A DNA stretch of 13,213 nt, from contig DAYE01000037.1 in NCBI GenBank assembly GCA_002506745.1, positions 35,625 to 48,837 on the forward strand. Direction: 5' to 3'. Shown here piece after piece: positions 1 to 6,970 of this stretch. The notes beneath the pieces were generated by a model that ran no database searches, was not told the DNA's origin, and was given only the letters and a program-made list of their open reading frames with translations. Position 1 is the stretch's first letter, and every line of letters starts with the position of its first letter. This stretch comes from Euryarchaeota archaeon UBA33. Lineage in GTDB: Archaea; Thermoplasmatota; E2; DHVEG-1. Position numbers and translations under genes: made by a program.

Positions 1-591
1 ACCACCACAACTCGTTACACCTAATGGGGTTTTCCAACCGACAAACAACCTGGGGATAGGACTCATAATAATCGGGATAAATCGTGGGAGAATGATAATC
101 GGGAACGCAGAACCCTGACCTGTGGACACAAAGTTACAGAACATCTCCCGACCCGTACCTTCAGCATATATAGGGAGATCACCACCGATATTCAGAGAAG
201 CAAAGCTCTGACTTCGTTTCTCAAGCTGGTCCAAAACCATGTCTGCGGACATCCCTTTCGGTAACAAATCTTGTTGCTCAGCATACAGCAGAATCTGCTG
301 TTGAAGCTGTTGTGTTTCAGCAGAGCATGGATCATATGCATTAGCCTTAACTAAATCAGAAAATAACTCCTTCAAATACGTACCTGATTCGTAAGATATA
401 GTTTGGGTATATGGGATCCCACCTATAGAGCAGGTGATAATAGCATCATCATATGAACCAATTTTTTTTTGTTGAGAGCTATCAATCATGGTTGATTGAG
501 AAGTGCTTATGATTCCCGACACGCAACCACTCAATAGCAAAAGAGCGACCACACCAGCGGTGAAAAAAATATTGATTTGAGATGTTCTCAT
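1..591 (-). CDS. Partial secreted lipoprotein of unknown function
   Basis: This is an open frame of 197 codons that runs off the left edge, so the C-terminus is missing. The N-terminus is a lipoprotein signal: MRTSQ, a hydrophobic stretch, then the lipobox LLSGC with Cys23 as the expected lipidated residue. The mature part should therefore sit outside the membrane. After the lipobox come a Ser/Thr/Gln-rich spacer (about residues 24-43), a region with Cys54 and Cys93, a Gln-rich helix (QQLQQQ, about residues 97-110), and a hydrophobic, proline-rich stretch (IIILPRFIPIIMSPIPRLF, about 165-183). It ends at the edge with TSCGG. The ATG has a good ribosome site, GGGGAG, six bases upstream at 598-603. 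I do not recognise a family. It is divergent from the gins51 cluster and shares its 237-base upstream region. Confidence 0.75.
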   Translation of the reverse strand, partial: MRTSQINIFFTAGVVALLLLSGCVSGIISTSQSTMIDSSQQKKIGSYDDAIITCSIGGIPYTQTISYESGTYLKELFSDLVKANAYDPCSAETQQLQQQILLYAEQQDLLPKGMSADMVLDQLEKRSQSFASLNIGGDLPIYAEGTGREMFCNFVSTGQGSAFPIIILPRFIPIIMSPIPRLFVGWKTPLGVTSCGG

Positions 592-668
592 ACTTTTCTC
601 CCCATTTCATTATTTATTTTTCTATCTATTGCTTTCCGTCCCTTTGCAATTTTATAACATAGTTTTCC

Positions 669-680
669 TATAAATATATT
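669..680 (-). promoter_or_regulatory. Probable TATA box of the lipoprotein gene
   Basis: Read on the minus strand this is AATATATTTATA. It is about 80 bases from the ATG at 591, which predicts a leader of roughly 55 bases containing the GGGGAG ribosome site. The surrounding stretch 592-828 is very AT-rich and contains no gene. It acts as a divergent promoter region. Confidence 0.4.
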
Positions 681-788
681 ATGTTAGACTATGTGTGAAT
701 CAAATGTGTGTATGGACCTATCTCCCATCCCTGTTATATTTTTATATATTTAAAATATTATAATAGAAATTTCTCAGTACGACTAAAA

Positions 789-798
789 CTATTTAATC
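789..798 (+). promoter_or_regulatory. Possible TATA box of gins51
   Basis: The sequence CTATTTAATC lies about 35 bases before the ATG at 829. Archaeal spacing predicts a start of transcription near 818 and a very short leader. No Shine-Dalgarno motif precedes the ATG, which fits a near-leaderless message. Another AT-rich block at 737-765 is an alternative. Confidence 0.35.
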
Positions 799-828
799 AT
801 GGTTCTTATTTTATAGAACGAATACCTT

Positions 829-1422
829 ATGGATGAACACGAAAATATTAGTTATAAAACACTACGGAGAGTCCAGCAAGATGAGCAAGCTTCTTCTGCT
901 CTTACAAGAATCAATGTGAGTTTCTACCAGGACCTTTCTTCGTATATGAACACCCTTGAACGAAGCATAGCAAACGAAAAAAATCCACTAAAAATCAAAC
1001 TCTTTACTGATGAAATCCAAAACACGAAAAAAATCGCCAACAGCATCTACGAGCTTCGCGAGAAGAAAATCGTTCAGACAGCGCTTGCAACAGCGCGTGG
1101 AGCCACGCCTGACCTGACGAGCTTTCTTGAGATCGAAAAAAAATTATATCGTTCTCTTGTGGAACAGATCATGGCCTCTCGTAAAGAACTCTTTGAAAAA
1201 CCAACGGACCAGCCTGTTATGACACCACCAGCATCACCAAATACTGCTCCCGTGAAAATAGATACAAACACACATCCCATTGTCCGTGTCTTAGAAGATA
1301 CCCCGGAGTTTATCGGCACCGATGGAAAAACCTATTTGTTACGCAAAGAAGACGTGCTTTCAATGCCAAACGAAATGACAGAACCACTCCTGAAAAAAAA
1401 GGTCGTCAAACAGGTGGAATAA
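829..1422 (+). CDS. gins51: Archaeal GINS complex subunit Gins51
   Basis: GINS joins Cdc45/RecJ-like protein and MCM in the archaeal replicative helicase complex. This 197-residue protein has the Gins51 layout. An N-terminal helical A domain covers about residues 1-122. A proline/threonine linker covers about 123-148 (TPPASPNTAP). A small C-terminal B domain covers about 150-197 and has the signature VRVLEDTPEFIGTDGKTY, which matches the family pattern of a beta strand followed by 'PEFxGxDGxxY'. Length and domain order are normal. In euryarchaea this gene often sits beside the primase small subunit and just ahead of rpl44e. Here the downstream neighbours are conserved, but the upstream gene is a divergent lipoprotein instead. 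No Gins23 gene is in the window. Some archaea, such as Thermoplasma, form GINS from Gins51 alone, and whether that applies here cannot be seen. Confidence 0.85.
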   Translation: MDEHENISYKTLRRVQQDEQASSALTRINVSFYQDLSSYMNTLERSIANEKNPLKIKLFTDEIQNTKKIANSIYELREKKIVQTALATARGATPDLTSFLEIEKKLYRSLVEQIMASRKELFEKPTDQPVMTPPASPNTAPVKIDTNTHPIVRVLEDTPEFIGTDGKTYLLRKEDVLSMPNEMTEPLLKKKVVKQVE

Positions 1423-1433
1423 GGCACCCTACA

Positions 1434-1443
1434 TTTTTATATA
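1434..1443 (+). promoter_or_regulatory. Internal TATA box before rpl44e
   Basis: TTTTTATATA begins 12 bases after the gins51 stop and 48 bases before the rpl44e ATG. It predicts transcription from about 1464 and a leader of some 15-20 bases. The ribosomal-protein part of the cluster can therefore be expressed independently of gins51. Confidence 0.6.
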
Positions 1444-1481
1444 CCTTTCTTACTTACGGTTACAATCGAACTGTGATATCT

Positions 1482-1763
1482 ATGAAGATACCAAGGAAAA
1501 TCAAACGGTACTGTCCTTACTGTAAAAAACATACGCTCCATGAAGTTGACAAGATGAAAAAACGAAAAGCAAGTGAGCTGAAACGAGGACAACGACGGTT
1601 CAGGCGAGCCACCAGCGGATACGGAGGATTCCCTCGACCAAAACCAGAGGGACGAGAGAAGACCAGCAGACGGATAGCAACCCGGTTTACGTGTACAGTT
1701 TGTAAAAAAATGCATCAGCCACCAAGTATCCGGTCAAAAAAATTTGAAATAGAAGGTGAATAA
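1482..1763 (+). CDS. rpl44e: 50S ribosomal protein L44e
   Basis: This is a large-subunit ribosomal protein of archaea and eukaryotes. The 93-residue, strongly basic protein carries the expected zinc ribbon, with C11 and C14 (CPYC) and C71 and C74 (CTVC). Between them lie an Arg/Lys-rich rRNA-binding stretch (KRGQRRFRRATSGYGG) and a proline-basic loop. I chose ATG 1482 over the in-frame GTG at 1473. It gives the family N-terminus MKIPRKIKRYCPYC, and the GTG would add only three residues. The next gene starts four bases beyond the stop, so the two are translated from one message. Length and motifs are as usual for the family. Confidence 0.95.
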   Translation: MKIPRKIKRYCPYCKKHTLHEVDKMKKRKASELKRGQRRFRRATSGYGGFPRPKPEGREKTSRRIATRFTCTVCKKMHQPPSIRSKKFEIEGE

Positions 1764-1767
1764 ACTT

Positions 1768-1944
1768 ATGGATCAACCAAAGAGCAGGTTCATTAAAGTA
1801 CGATGTAATGATTGTGAAAACGAGCAAGTCCTGTTTGATAAGGCAAGTACAACGGTCTTATGTCATATCTGCGGCAGTAAACTTGCGACCCCAAACGGTG
1901 GAAAAGCTCGGATAAAAGGAACCATTTTAGAAACCATTGAATAA
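1768..1944 (+). CDS. rps27e: 30S ribosomal protein S27e
   Basis: This is a small-subunit zinc ribosomal protein of archaea and eukaryotes, 58 residues long. Zinc ligands are C13 and C16 (CNDC) and C32 and C35 (CHIC), followed by the family ending TPNGGKARIKG. ATG 1768 is preferred to the GTG at 1756 because the motif GAAGGTGA (1751-1758) lies about nine bases upstream as a ribosome site. The GTG is part of that motif and would overlap the rpl44e stop. The pairing of L44e and S27e in this order is typical of archaea. Its stop codon abuts the ribosome site of the next gene. Confidence 0.95.
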   Translation: MDQPKSRFIKVRCNDCENEQVLFDKASTTVLCHICGSKLATPNGGKARIKGTILETIE

Positions 1945-1955
1945 GGTTTTTCTCC

Positions 1956-2744
1956 ATGATAAAAAAGGAGTACCCTGAAGAAGCAGAACTCGTTGTTGGT
2001 ACGATAACCAAAGTCCAAAATTTTGGCGCATTTGTGTCACTTGATGAATACCCCAATAAAGAAGGGTTCATCCATATTTCTGAAATAGCGACCGGTTGGG
2101 TAAAACGAATCCGTAATTTTGTCAGAGAAAAACAAAAAGTTGTCTGCAAGGTTGTCCATGTCGATGAAGCAAAGAAACATATCGATCTTTCCCTAAAAAA
2201 AGTCAATGATCATCAGCGCCGAGAGAAAATCCAGGATTGGAAGAATGCGCAGAAAGCAACAAGACTCTTTGAGATGGTCGCACAGGAGCTTGGGAAATCA
2301 GTTGATCAATGTTACAAAGAATTCGGCGATGCTCTCTTGAAAAAATATGGGACGATGTATGCCGCATTTGAAGAAAGCGCCTACGATGCAAACACCCTGA
2401 AAAACGATAGTTTTTCCGGGGATTGGCTGAAGAAATTCGAGGAGGTCGCCAAGGGCAGCATCACGGTCCCATTTGTTGAGATTAAAGGGATGCTCCTTCT
2501 GACATCCTTTCTCCCTGATGGGATTACCCACATCAAGGAAGCTCTTAACATTGCTGAAAAAAGCGAGTTTGACGATGTTACCATCGATATTAAATACATT
2601 GGTGCGCCTCGCTATATGGTTAAGGTTAAGGCTCCTGATTATAAGATTGCAGAATCACAGATGAAAAAAGCGGTTGAGCGCGCTGAAGCATATATGAAAA
2701 AAATGAAAGGTGAATGCGAGTTTCAACGTGAAGTCGAAGAATAA
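1956..2744 (+). CDS. aif2a: Translation initiation factor aIF2 subunit alpha
   Basis: This is the alpha subunit of the heterotrimeric aIF2 that brings initiator Met-tRNA to the small ribosomal subunit. The 262 residues are the normal length. An N-terminal S1/OB domain (about 8-82) shows VGTITKVQNFGAFVSLDEY and EGFIHISEI. A helical middle domain (about 85-175) includes QCYKEFGDALLKKYGTMYAA. A C-terminal alpha/beta domain (about 180-262) binds the gamma subunit. The segment around ISEIATGWVKRIRNFV corresponds to the loop that carries Ser51 in eukaryotic eIF2 alpha. The ATG is preceded by AAGGT overlapping the rps27e stop. The stop overlaps the start of nop10 (TAATG), indicating translational coupling. 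Confidence 0.95.
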   Translation: MIKKEYPEEAELVVGTITKVQNFGAFVSLDEYPNKEGFIHISEIATGWVKRIRNFVREKQKVVCKVVHVDEAKKHIDLSLKKVNDHQRREKIQDWKNAQKATRLFEMVAQELGKSVDQCYKEFGDALLKKYGTMYAAFEESAYDANTLKNDSFSGDWLKKFEEVAKGSITVPFVEIKGMLLLTSFLPDGITHIKEALNIAEKSEFDDVTIDIKYIGAPRYMVKVKAPDYKIAESQMKKAVERAEAYMKKMKGECEFQREVEE

Positions 2745-2908
2745 TGTCTGAAATACTGTATTGTAACCAATGTCAGCGGTACACCATTCATCCGGTTTGT
2801 CGTATCTGCAAAGGAAAAACAGTATCGAATAAACCTGCTCGTTTTTCACCGCAGGACCATTATGGGAAGTACCGCCGGGCGTTAAAAAAAGAAACGGGGA
2901 AGAACTGA
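2744..2908 (+). CDS. nop10: H/ACA ribonucleoprotein protein Nop10
   Basis: This is a small zinc protein of the box H/ACA RNP that directs pseudouridylation of rRNA. It braces Cbf5 and contacts L7Ae and the guide RNA. The 54-residue product begins MSEILYCNQCQRYT and carries C7, C10, C19 and C22 as zinc ligands (CNQC, CRIC). It ends with the diagnostic RFSPQDHYGKYRR segment. Archaeal Nop10 usually has four zinc cysteines, as here. The ATG overlaps the aif2a stop by one base (TAATG), and the PAC2-family gene starts five bases after its stop. It is short enough to be missed by automatic length cut-offs. Confidence 0.95.
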   Translation: MSEILYCNQCQRYTIHPVCRICKGKTVSNKPARFSPQDHYGKYRRALKKETGKN

Positions 2909-2912
2909 GACA

Positions 2913-3677
2913 ATGAACCTAGTAGAAATAAAGTATATCGAAAAGAAACCGAAGCTTAAGAATCCGATTTTCATTGAAGGATTACCTGGGATAGGCAATG
3001 TCGGAAAACTTGCCGTGGAACATCTGATTGATACCCTGAAAGCGAGAAAATTCGCTGAGTTGTACAGTAAGGATTTTCCTCCACAGGTGTTCATTAACCC
3101 TGATGGGACCATAAAATTGGTCAACAACGAGTTTTATTATTGGAAGGCAAAGAAGAAAGGGCAACAGGATATCGTTCTTTTAACCGGGGATTATCAAGGT
3201 CTTTCATCGCAAGGACAATATGAGCTTGCAGAATCCATCCTTGATATTGTACAGGATCTTGGTGTGAAACAGATGTTTACGCTTGGCGGGTACGGTCTTG
3301 GTCGAGAGATCAAAGAACCAAAGGTGCTCTTTGCGACCACCGATGTTAATCTTGTTAAAACCATGAAGAAGTATGGGGCGATTTTTAAGAAAAACGAACC
3401 TGGTGGTGGCATCATTGGAGCAAGTGGTCTGCTGCTTGGCTTAGGCAAACTCCGTGGGTTAGTCGGCACCTGTTTTATGGGGGAGACTCCTGGGTACCTT
3501 GTTGACCCGAAGAGTGCGAAAGCGGTGCTGAAGGTGCTTACCAAGGCAGTGAAGGTTGATATCGATCTGTCGCGGCTTGAGGAAAAAGCAAAAGAGATAG
3601 AGTACATCGCTCAGCAGCTCAATGAAATGGAAACGATGGTCAAAGAAAAACCAGACGATATTCGATATATCGGTTAG
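2913..3677 (+). CDS. PAC2-family proteasome assembly chaperone
   Basis: This is a member of the PAC2 superfamily, the archaeal relatives (PbaA/PbaB) of eukaryotic proteasome assembly chaperones. It probably acts in the cytosol on 20S proteasome subunits. The 254 residues start with the strand-loop IFIEGLPGIGNVGKLA (about 19-34). Further along are FTLGGYGLG (about 126-134), a glycine-rich EPGGGIIGASGLLLGLG (about 157-173) and the GETPGYLVDPKSA loop (about 194-206). A charged coiled helix (about 220-245) leads to the end, which is the family-typical RYIG. It is not a textbook penultimate-tyrosine HbYX tail, so binding to the proteasome pocket by that route is uncertain. It is the last gene of the cluster, and T tracts follow. 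Confidence 0.85.
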   Translation: MNLVEIKYIEKKPKLKNPIFIEGLPGIGNVGKLAVEHLIDTLKARKFAELYSKDFPPQVFINPDGTIKLVNNEFYYWKAKKKGQQDIVLLTGDYQGLSSQGQYELAESILDIVQDLGVKQMFTLGGYGLGREIKEPKVLFATTDVNLVKTMKKYGAIFKKNEPGGGIIGASGLLLGLGKLRGLVGTCFMGETPGYLVDPKSAKAVLKVLTKAVKVDIDLSRLEEKAKEIEYIAQQLNEMETMVKEKPDDIRYIG

Positions 3678-3689
3678 TATTTCTCCTAA

Positions 3690-3741
3690 TTTTTTTTCTT
3701 TTCTTATTAAATGAAAAAAGATTAAAAAAGAAAAAGAAAAA
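3690..3741. terminator. Opposed oligo-T terminators between convergent genes
   Basis: On the plus strand a T-rich run (3690-3703, eight Ts then CTTTTC) follows the PAC2-family stop. On the minus strand the A-rich run 3714-3741 reads as repeated T tracts just after the stop of the secreted-protein gene at 3749. Archaeal RNA polymerase stops at such runs without a hairpin, so this block serves both directions. Confidence 0.65.
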
Positions 3742-3748
3742 TGCTGTC

Positions 3749-4684
3749 TTACTTAATGCCGAGGAGGAAAAACAATAGGAGCGTTGCACTGGCTTCTGAA
3801 GACATTTCTTTGACATTTGCTGCAGATACTTGTAGTGAGATTGTAACTTTTCCAAATCCTATAACGAGTCCTGGGCGTACGGTTATTTCTTGGTTTGGTT
3901 GTAGTTCTGATACATTGATTGTTAAATGTTTTCCAATGAAAACGAATCCGCCAGAGATTGTAGAATCCAATGTAACATCCCATGCGGTGTAATTCCCGAT
4001 GTTTTTAATAATAAACGAGGGTCCAAAACCGCCTTTCATAGTAATTTGTAGGAATGTTTCATGGAGACCATAGGTCTTGAAACAACCGTCAGCATTTCCG
4101 CCAGGAAATTCTGTCCAGTTTTGGCCATCATTTGTAGAAAGATAAACAGTCCCATTTGGATAGATATTTGTTCCATTGCCAGAGATCCAGTAGTAGTTGT
4201 CGGTGACATTAGCGGTGTAGACGACGATGTAATACGTTTGTCCTGGGGTGACCCATATGTCATCGAAGTTGAATTCTATCCATACTAATTGTTCCTCTGT
4301 CGGGGTTCCGTTGACAATGGGAAATTCACTTGGTTCGATTGAAACGACCGATAGGTCCTCTTTGGTTAAGTTATCGCGTACTGCTAAGACGAAAGGATGT
4401 GAGGTAGATGCGTTTCTTGCCATCAAAAAGAAGGTTCTTGTCAATATTTCCATCTGGGGGATGAACGACTGTGCTATTGAGAGATTTGCGTAGTAACCAA
4501 AAATATTCGTTCTCCCTAATGGTAACGATCCGTCGTAATCAGTCATGGATTGATCAAGTTCATCGTCGTACGGTGACTCGCTGATACCACTTCTTTGAGT
4601 GTTTTTCTGGTTCGGGTCTGTCGCTGTTACAGCAGCGCCTAGTCCTCCAAGGACTACGATGCCTATAATAAGACATGATAACAA
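3749..4684 (-). CDS. Secreted glycoprotein with two beta-sandwich modules
   Basis: This is an extracellular protein of unknown role. The first conventional start in frame is TTG at 4684, giving 311 residues. The N-terminus is a signal-type hydrophobic segment (CLIIGIVVLGGLGAAVTA). A module at about residues 60-200 has the pattern 'AQSFIPQ ... GQTYYIVVYT ... WTEF ... CFKTYG', common in archaeal surface proteins as a galactose-binding-like jelly roll. A second beta domain (about 210-295) carries GGFVFIGK and GFGKVTISLQ, a type I associate with Thermoplasmata secreted proteins. A short hydrophobic end (ATLLLFFLLGIK) may anchor it. There are ten N-glycosylation sequons, which fits a glycosylated surface protein. 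The start is doubtful. The ribosome site GGGAGAGG (4702-4709) is 17 bases from the TTG but eight from an in-frame ACG (4693) that would restore a Lys-Lys signal N-terminus. Confidence 0.75.
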   Translation of the reverse strand: MLSCLIIGIVVLGGLGAAVTATDPNQKNTQRSGISESPYDDELDQSMTDYDGSLPLGRTNIFGYYANLSIAQSFIPQMEILTRTFFLMARNASTSHPFVLAVRDNLTKEDLSVVSIEPSEFPIVNGTPTEEQLVWIEFNFDDIWVTPGQTYYIVVYTANVTDNYYWISGNGTNIYPNGTVYLSTNDGQNWTEFPGGNADGCFKTYGLHETFLQITMKGGFGPSFIIKNIGNYTAWDVTLDSTISGGFVFIGKHLTINVSELQPNQEITVRPGLVIGFGKVTISLQVSAANVKEMSSEASATLLLFFLLGIK

Positions 4685-4742
4685 TTTTTTCGTATTCTTT
4701 GCCTCTCCCTTTTATTTGTTAAAGAAATATTATATCAGATCA

Positions 4743-4752
4743 GTATATAAAT
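4743..4752 (-). promoter_or_regulatory. TATA box of the secreted-protein gene
   Basis: On the minus strand this reads ATTTATATAC. It predicts a transcript start near 4722 and a leader of 30-40 bases that holds the GGGAGAGG ribosome site at 4702-4709. Confidence 0.5.
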
Positions 4753-4795
4753 TTTTTTACCACATTGTTAAAAGAACTTAAAAAATTATTAGATT

Positions 4796-5461
4796 TTAAA
4801 ATGTTTTTTCTCTTGTGTTACTCGCGATGAGAATATTCTTAGAAAATTGTTTTAAGTCAAAGACAACATACTGGCCTGTTGTGTTTTTCTTTCTATCTAG
4901 GTAGTACGAGGTAACCCCAAGTTTCTGTGGGACAAGAAAGTCAAACTCTTTATGATCGCCGACGTGGATCATCTCTTGGGCGGAGATATTCATTTTTTTG
5001 CAGATCATCGCATAGAAATCCGTGACTTTTTTCACGGTATGGAAATCTGAGGTTGAGGAAAAAACCTTCTCGAAATAGTTGTGTAATTTGGCTTGTGTGA
5101 GTTGCACGTCGATGAATTCTTTCTTTGCATTCGAGCTGATGATGAGGCTGTAGTTTTTTGATAGTCGTTTCAGGACAGATGGGACTTCTGGATAGATCTC
5201 AACGTTGTCTCGATATTCGAAAAGCATTTTTTTCCAGTCTGTTTGAAGGTTGAAGCGGTCGAACCAGTACCCCGGGTCGTACCATTCGATGCGGTTATCT
5301 CCTATCTTTTCGTACTCCTCAAAGAGATATTTCTTTGCAGCTCCTATGTCCATATGATGTTGCTTTGCGTAGAGTGCTGGTACCCCTTCAAGCCAGAATG
5401 CATCTGCGAAGGTATGTTTCGCAAGAGTACCATCGAAGTCAAAAGAGATTATCTTGATCAT
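4796..5461 (-). CDS. HAD-superfamily hydrolase
   Basis: This is a probable phosphatase or dehalogenase-type hydrolase of the cytosol, with an unknown substrate. All HAD motifs are visible. Motif I is DFDGT with nucleophile D8 and acid D10. Motif II is the serine in LIISSNA (S109/S110). The motif III lysine is in VKKV (K144/K145). Motif IV is VGDHKEFD with D169 and D174. A helical cap lies between motif I and motif II (about residues 16-85), as in the C1-cap subfamily, and contains an aromatic stretch YDPGYWFDRF. I chose ATG 5461 (221 residues) because MIKIISFDFDGT is the normal HAD beginning. The frame stays open upstream to a TTG at 5515, which would add 18 residues. It could be a phosphoglycolate-phosphatase-like enzyme, but the specificity cannot be read from sequence alone. 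Confidence 0.85.
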   Translation of the reverse strand: MIKIISFDFDGTLAKHTFADAFWLEGVPALYAKQHHMDIGAAKKYLFEEYEKIGDNRIEWYDPGYWFDRFNLQTDWKKMLFEYRDNVEIYPEVPSVLKRLSKNYSLIISSNAKKEFIDVQLTQAKLHNYFEKVFSSTSDFHTVKKVTDFYAMICKKMNISAQEMIHVGDHKEFDFLVPQKLGVTSYYLDRKKNTTGQYVVFDLKQFSKNILIASNTREKTF

Positions 5462-5539
5462 AGAATCCGCTGATACATCCTCTGTTACATTAAAAGGTAT
5501 TCTGCTGAGATACAACTGAAACGATCGATATTCTTACGC

Positions 5540-5548
5540 TTTTTATAT
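5540..5548 (-). promoter_or_regulatory. Possible TATA box of the HAD gene
   Basis: On the minus strand this reads ATATAAAAA and overlaps the stop codon of the upstream TspO-like gene. It predicts transcription from about 5519. A weaker candidate, CTTTTAAT near 5490-5497, would instead give an almost leaderless message for ATG 5461. Confidence 0.4.
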
Positions 5549-6358
5549 GGATTTTTGTTTGTTTTTTCTCATCAGTTGATAACCAATGACTGCAAGAAGA
5601 CCAGCGAAGATAAGGACGATGGCGATGCTTACCGTGGTTGCGACATTGATATCGGTGATTGTGTTTGGCTGAGCCATGCGTTTCAACCAGATCCCAAAGA
5701 ATGCCCAGAGGACAACAAGACTAAAAGCAATATCTTTTCGGAGAGCAAGCATGAGGTAGGTAAGAAGAGTTCCGATCGCGATAATGAGGATTGTCCAGGT
5801 TAACTGGTCAATCCCAAAACCATCCCATTGTATTGAGATGAGGAACGCGGTGACATTTGCTATGGTTGCAACAGTAATCCAACCGAGATAGACGCTGAAT
5901 GGGACATGAACACAGAGTTTTTCTTTCATCGTAACGTTTGATTTACCAATCTTCAGACGAACATAAATTGCGAGTAGAGAGCTGAGAAGTAAGATCATCA
6001 CGAGTACTGAAAGGCCGACATGTTCGTAGTGCCAAAGGAAAATCCAGGCGCTGTTTGCTATACCACTCAAGATAAATAACCCAGTGATTTGTGACAAGAA
6101 CGGCATTTCAATTTCTTCTTTTTTGAACATATCCCGTGCTTGGTACATAGCAAAGACAATCCATAGGATATAAATGATGCCCCAGATGGAAAAAGTGAGA
6201 CCCGCAGGTACGAAAAAATTCGGTAACGCATCAGAGAGCTCTTGTGTTGTTTTGCCGTTGAGCGGAAGAATCACTGCTAGGGCGTTTACTATGATGGTAA
6301 TCATTACCGCAAGGATGTTTCCAGCTTGAAGGAGTCTCTTTTTGCCTCGTGACGTCAT
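5543..6358 (-). CDS. Large TspO/MBR-family tryptophan-rich membrane protein
   Basis: This is an integral membrane protein related to TspO/MBR (tryptophan-rich sensory proteins), which bind porphyrins or sterols and act in stress responses. The 271-residue product has about eight hydrophobic segments, whereas classical TspO has five helices in about 160 residues. The TspO-like signatures are FVPAGLTFSIWGIIYILW (about 49-66), NSAWIFLWHY (about 102-111) and VPFSVYLGWITVATIANVTA (about 153-172). The extra helices lie at the C-terminal end (about 186-263), followed by a basic tail. I chose ATG 6358, with AAGGA about six bases upstream, over ATG 6424. The latter sits against the T tract that ends msrA and would add a non-membrane 22-residue extension. 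Long versions of the family exist in bacteria. The ligand is unknown. Confidence 0.75.
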   Translation of the reverse strand: MTSRGKKRLLQAGNILAVMITIIVNALAVILPLNGKTTQELSDALPNFFVPAGLTFSIWGIIYILWIVFAMYQARDMFKKEEIEMPFLSQITGLFILSGIANSAWIFLWHYEHVGLSVLVMILLLSSLLAIYVRLKIGKSNVTMKEKLCVHVPFSVYLGWITVATIANVTAFLISIQWDGFGIDQLTWTILIIAIGTLLTYLMLALRKDIAFSLVVLWAFFGIWLKRMAQPNTITDINVATTVSIAIVLIFAGLLAVIGYQLMRKNKQKSI

Positions 6359-6428
6359 ATGATTTCCTTTTTGATTAGGAATCGGTTTCGTAAAGATAAG
6401 CTTTACGTGCTTCAAAGAAAACATTCAT

Positions 6429-6440
6429 AAAAAAAAAATT
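6429..6440 (-). terminator. Oligo-T terminator of msrA
   Basis: On the minus strand the msrA stop TAA is followed directly by AATTTTTTTTTT, ten Ts in a row. This is a strong archaeal termination signal and separates msrA from the TspO-like gene. Confidence 0.6.
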
Positions 6441-6911
6441 TTAGCGAGGGCAGGCGGCTAATCCATGTTTTGATAAATAGCGTTGATGGTACTCCTCTGC
6501 TGGATAAAACGTCGTTGCTTCTGTGATTTCAGTCACGATTTTTTTGCTATATCTCCCTGATTGTTCGAGATCCTTTTTTGAAAGTTCCGCTACCGTTTTC
6601 TGTTCTGGTGAATGATAGAAGATGGCTGATCTGTATTGTGTTCCGACGTCGGGTCCTTGTCGATTTTTTGTTGTTGGGTTGTGGATATCCCAAAAAACCC
6701 TAAGGAGTTCTTCATAAGTAATTTTCTTCGGGTCATAAGTGAGTTCGATGACCTCTGCATGTCCGGTTTTATCTGTGCATACGTCTTCGTACGTCGGGTT
6801 TTTCAGTGTACCACCTGTGTACCCTACCGTTGTCGAAAGGACTCCTTTGAGATGTTGAAATGCTTCTTCAACATGCCAGAAACAGCCTGCACCAAAGGTT
6901 GCTTTTTCCAT
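6441..6911 (-). CDS. msrA: Peptide methionine-(S)-S-oxide reductase MsrA
   Basis: This enzyme reduces the S-epimer of methionine sulfoxide in free or protein-bound methionine and repairs oxidative damage in the cytosol. The 156 residues are a compact, complete MsrA. The catalytic motif GAGCFWHVEEAF has the active cysteine C10. Further family segments are TTVGYTGGTLKNPTYEDVC (about 27-45), GHAEVIELTYDP (about 50-61), FWDIHNPTT (about 73-81), DVGTQYRSAIFY (about 88-99), and AEEYHQRYLSKHG (about 138-150). The C-terminal C154 is the likely resolving cysteine, and C45 is a second candidate. The ATG has AGGTGA (6919-6924) as ribosome site. No MsrB domain or gene accompanies it in the window. It is transcribed alone, between a T-tract terminator and its own upstream region. 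Confidence 0.95.
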   Translation of the reverse strand: MEKATFGAGCFWHVEEAFQHLKGVLSTTVGYTGGTLKNPTYEDVCTDKTGHAEVIELTYDPKKITYEELLRVFWDIHNPTTKNRQGPDVGTQYRSAIFYHSPEQKTVAELSKKDLEQSGRYSKKIVTEITEATTFYPAEEYHQRYLSKHGLAACPR

Positions 6912-6970
6912 TCTGTATTCACCTATTAATATGATCAGTATTCTATCTCTATTAATAGTTTTCTTTTCAT

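Noticed and set aside
592..828. A possible RNA gene in the AT-rich divergent intergenic region
   Set aside because: I see no tRNA-like cloverleaf, no C/D or H/ACA boxes and no GC-rich stem; the region is explained by two promoters.
5462..5515. An 18-residue N-terminal extension of the HAD hydrolase from TTG 5515
   Set aside because: The HAD nucleophile strand normally begins within a few residues of the start, and ATG 5461 gives exactly MIKIISFDFDGT.
6359..6424. A 22-residue N-terminal extension of the TspO-like protein from ATG 6424
   Set aside because: The ATG lies five bases from the T tract that ends msrA and has no ribosome site, whereas ATG 6358 has AAGGA at proper spacing.
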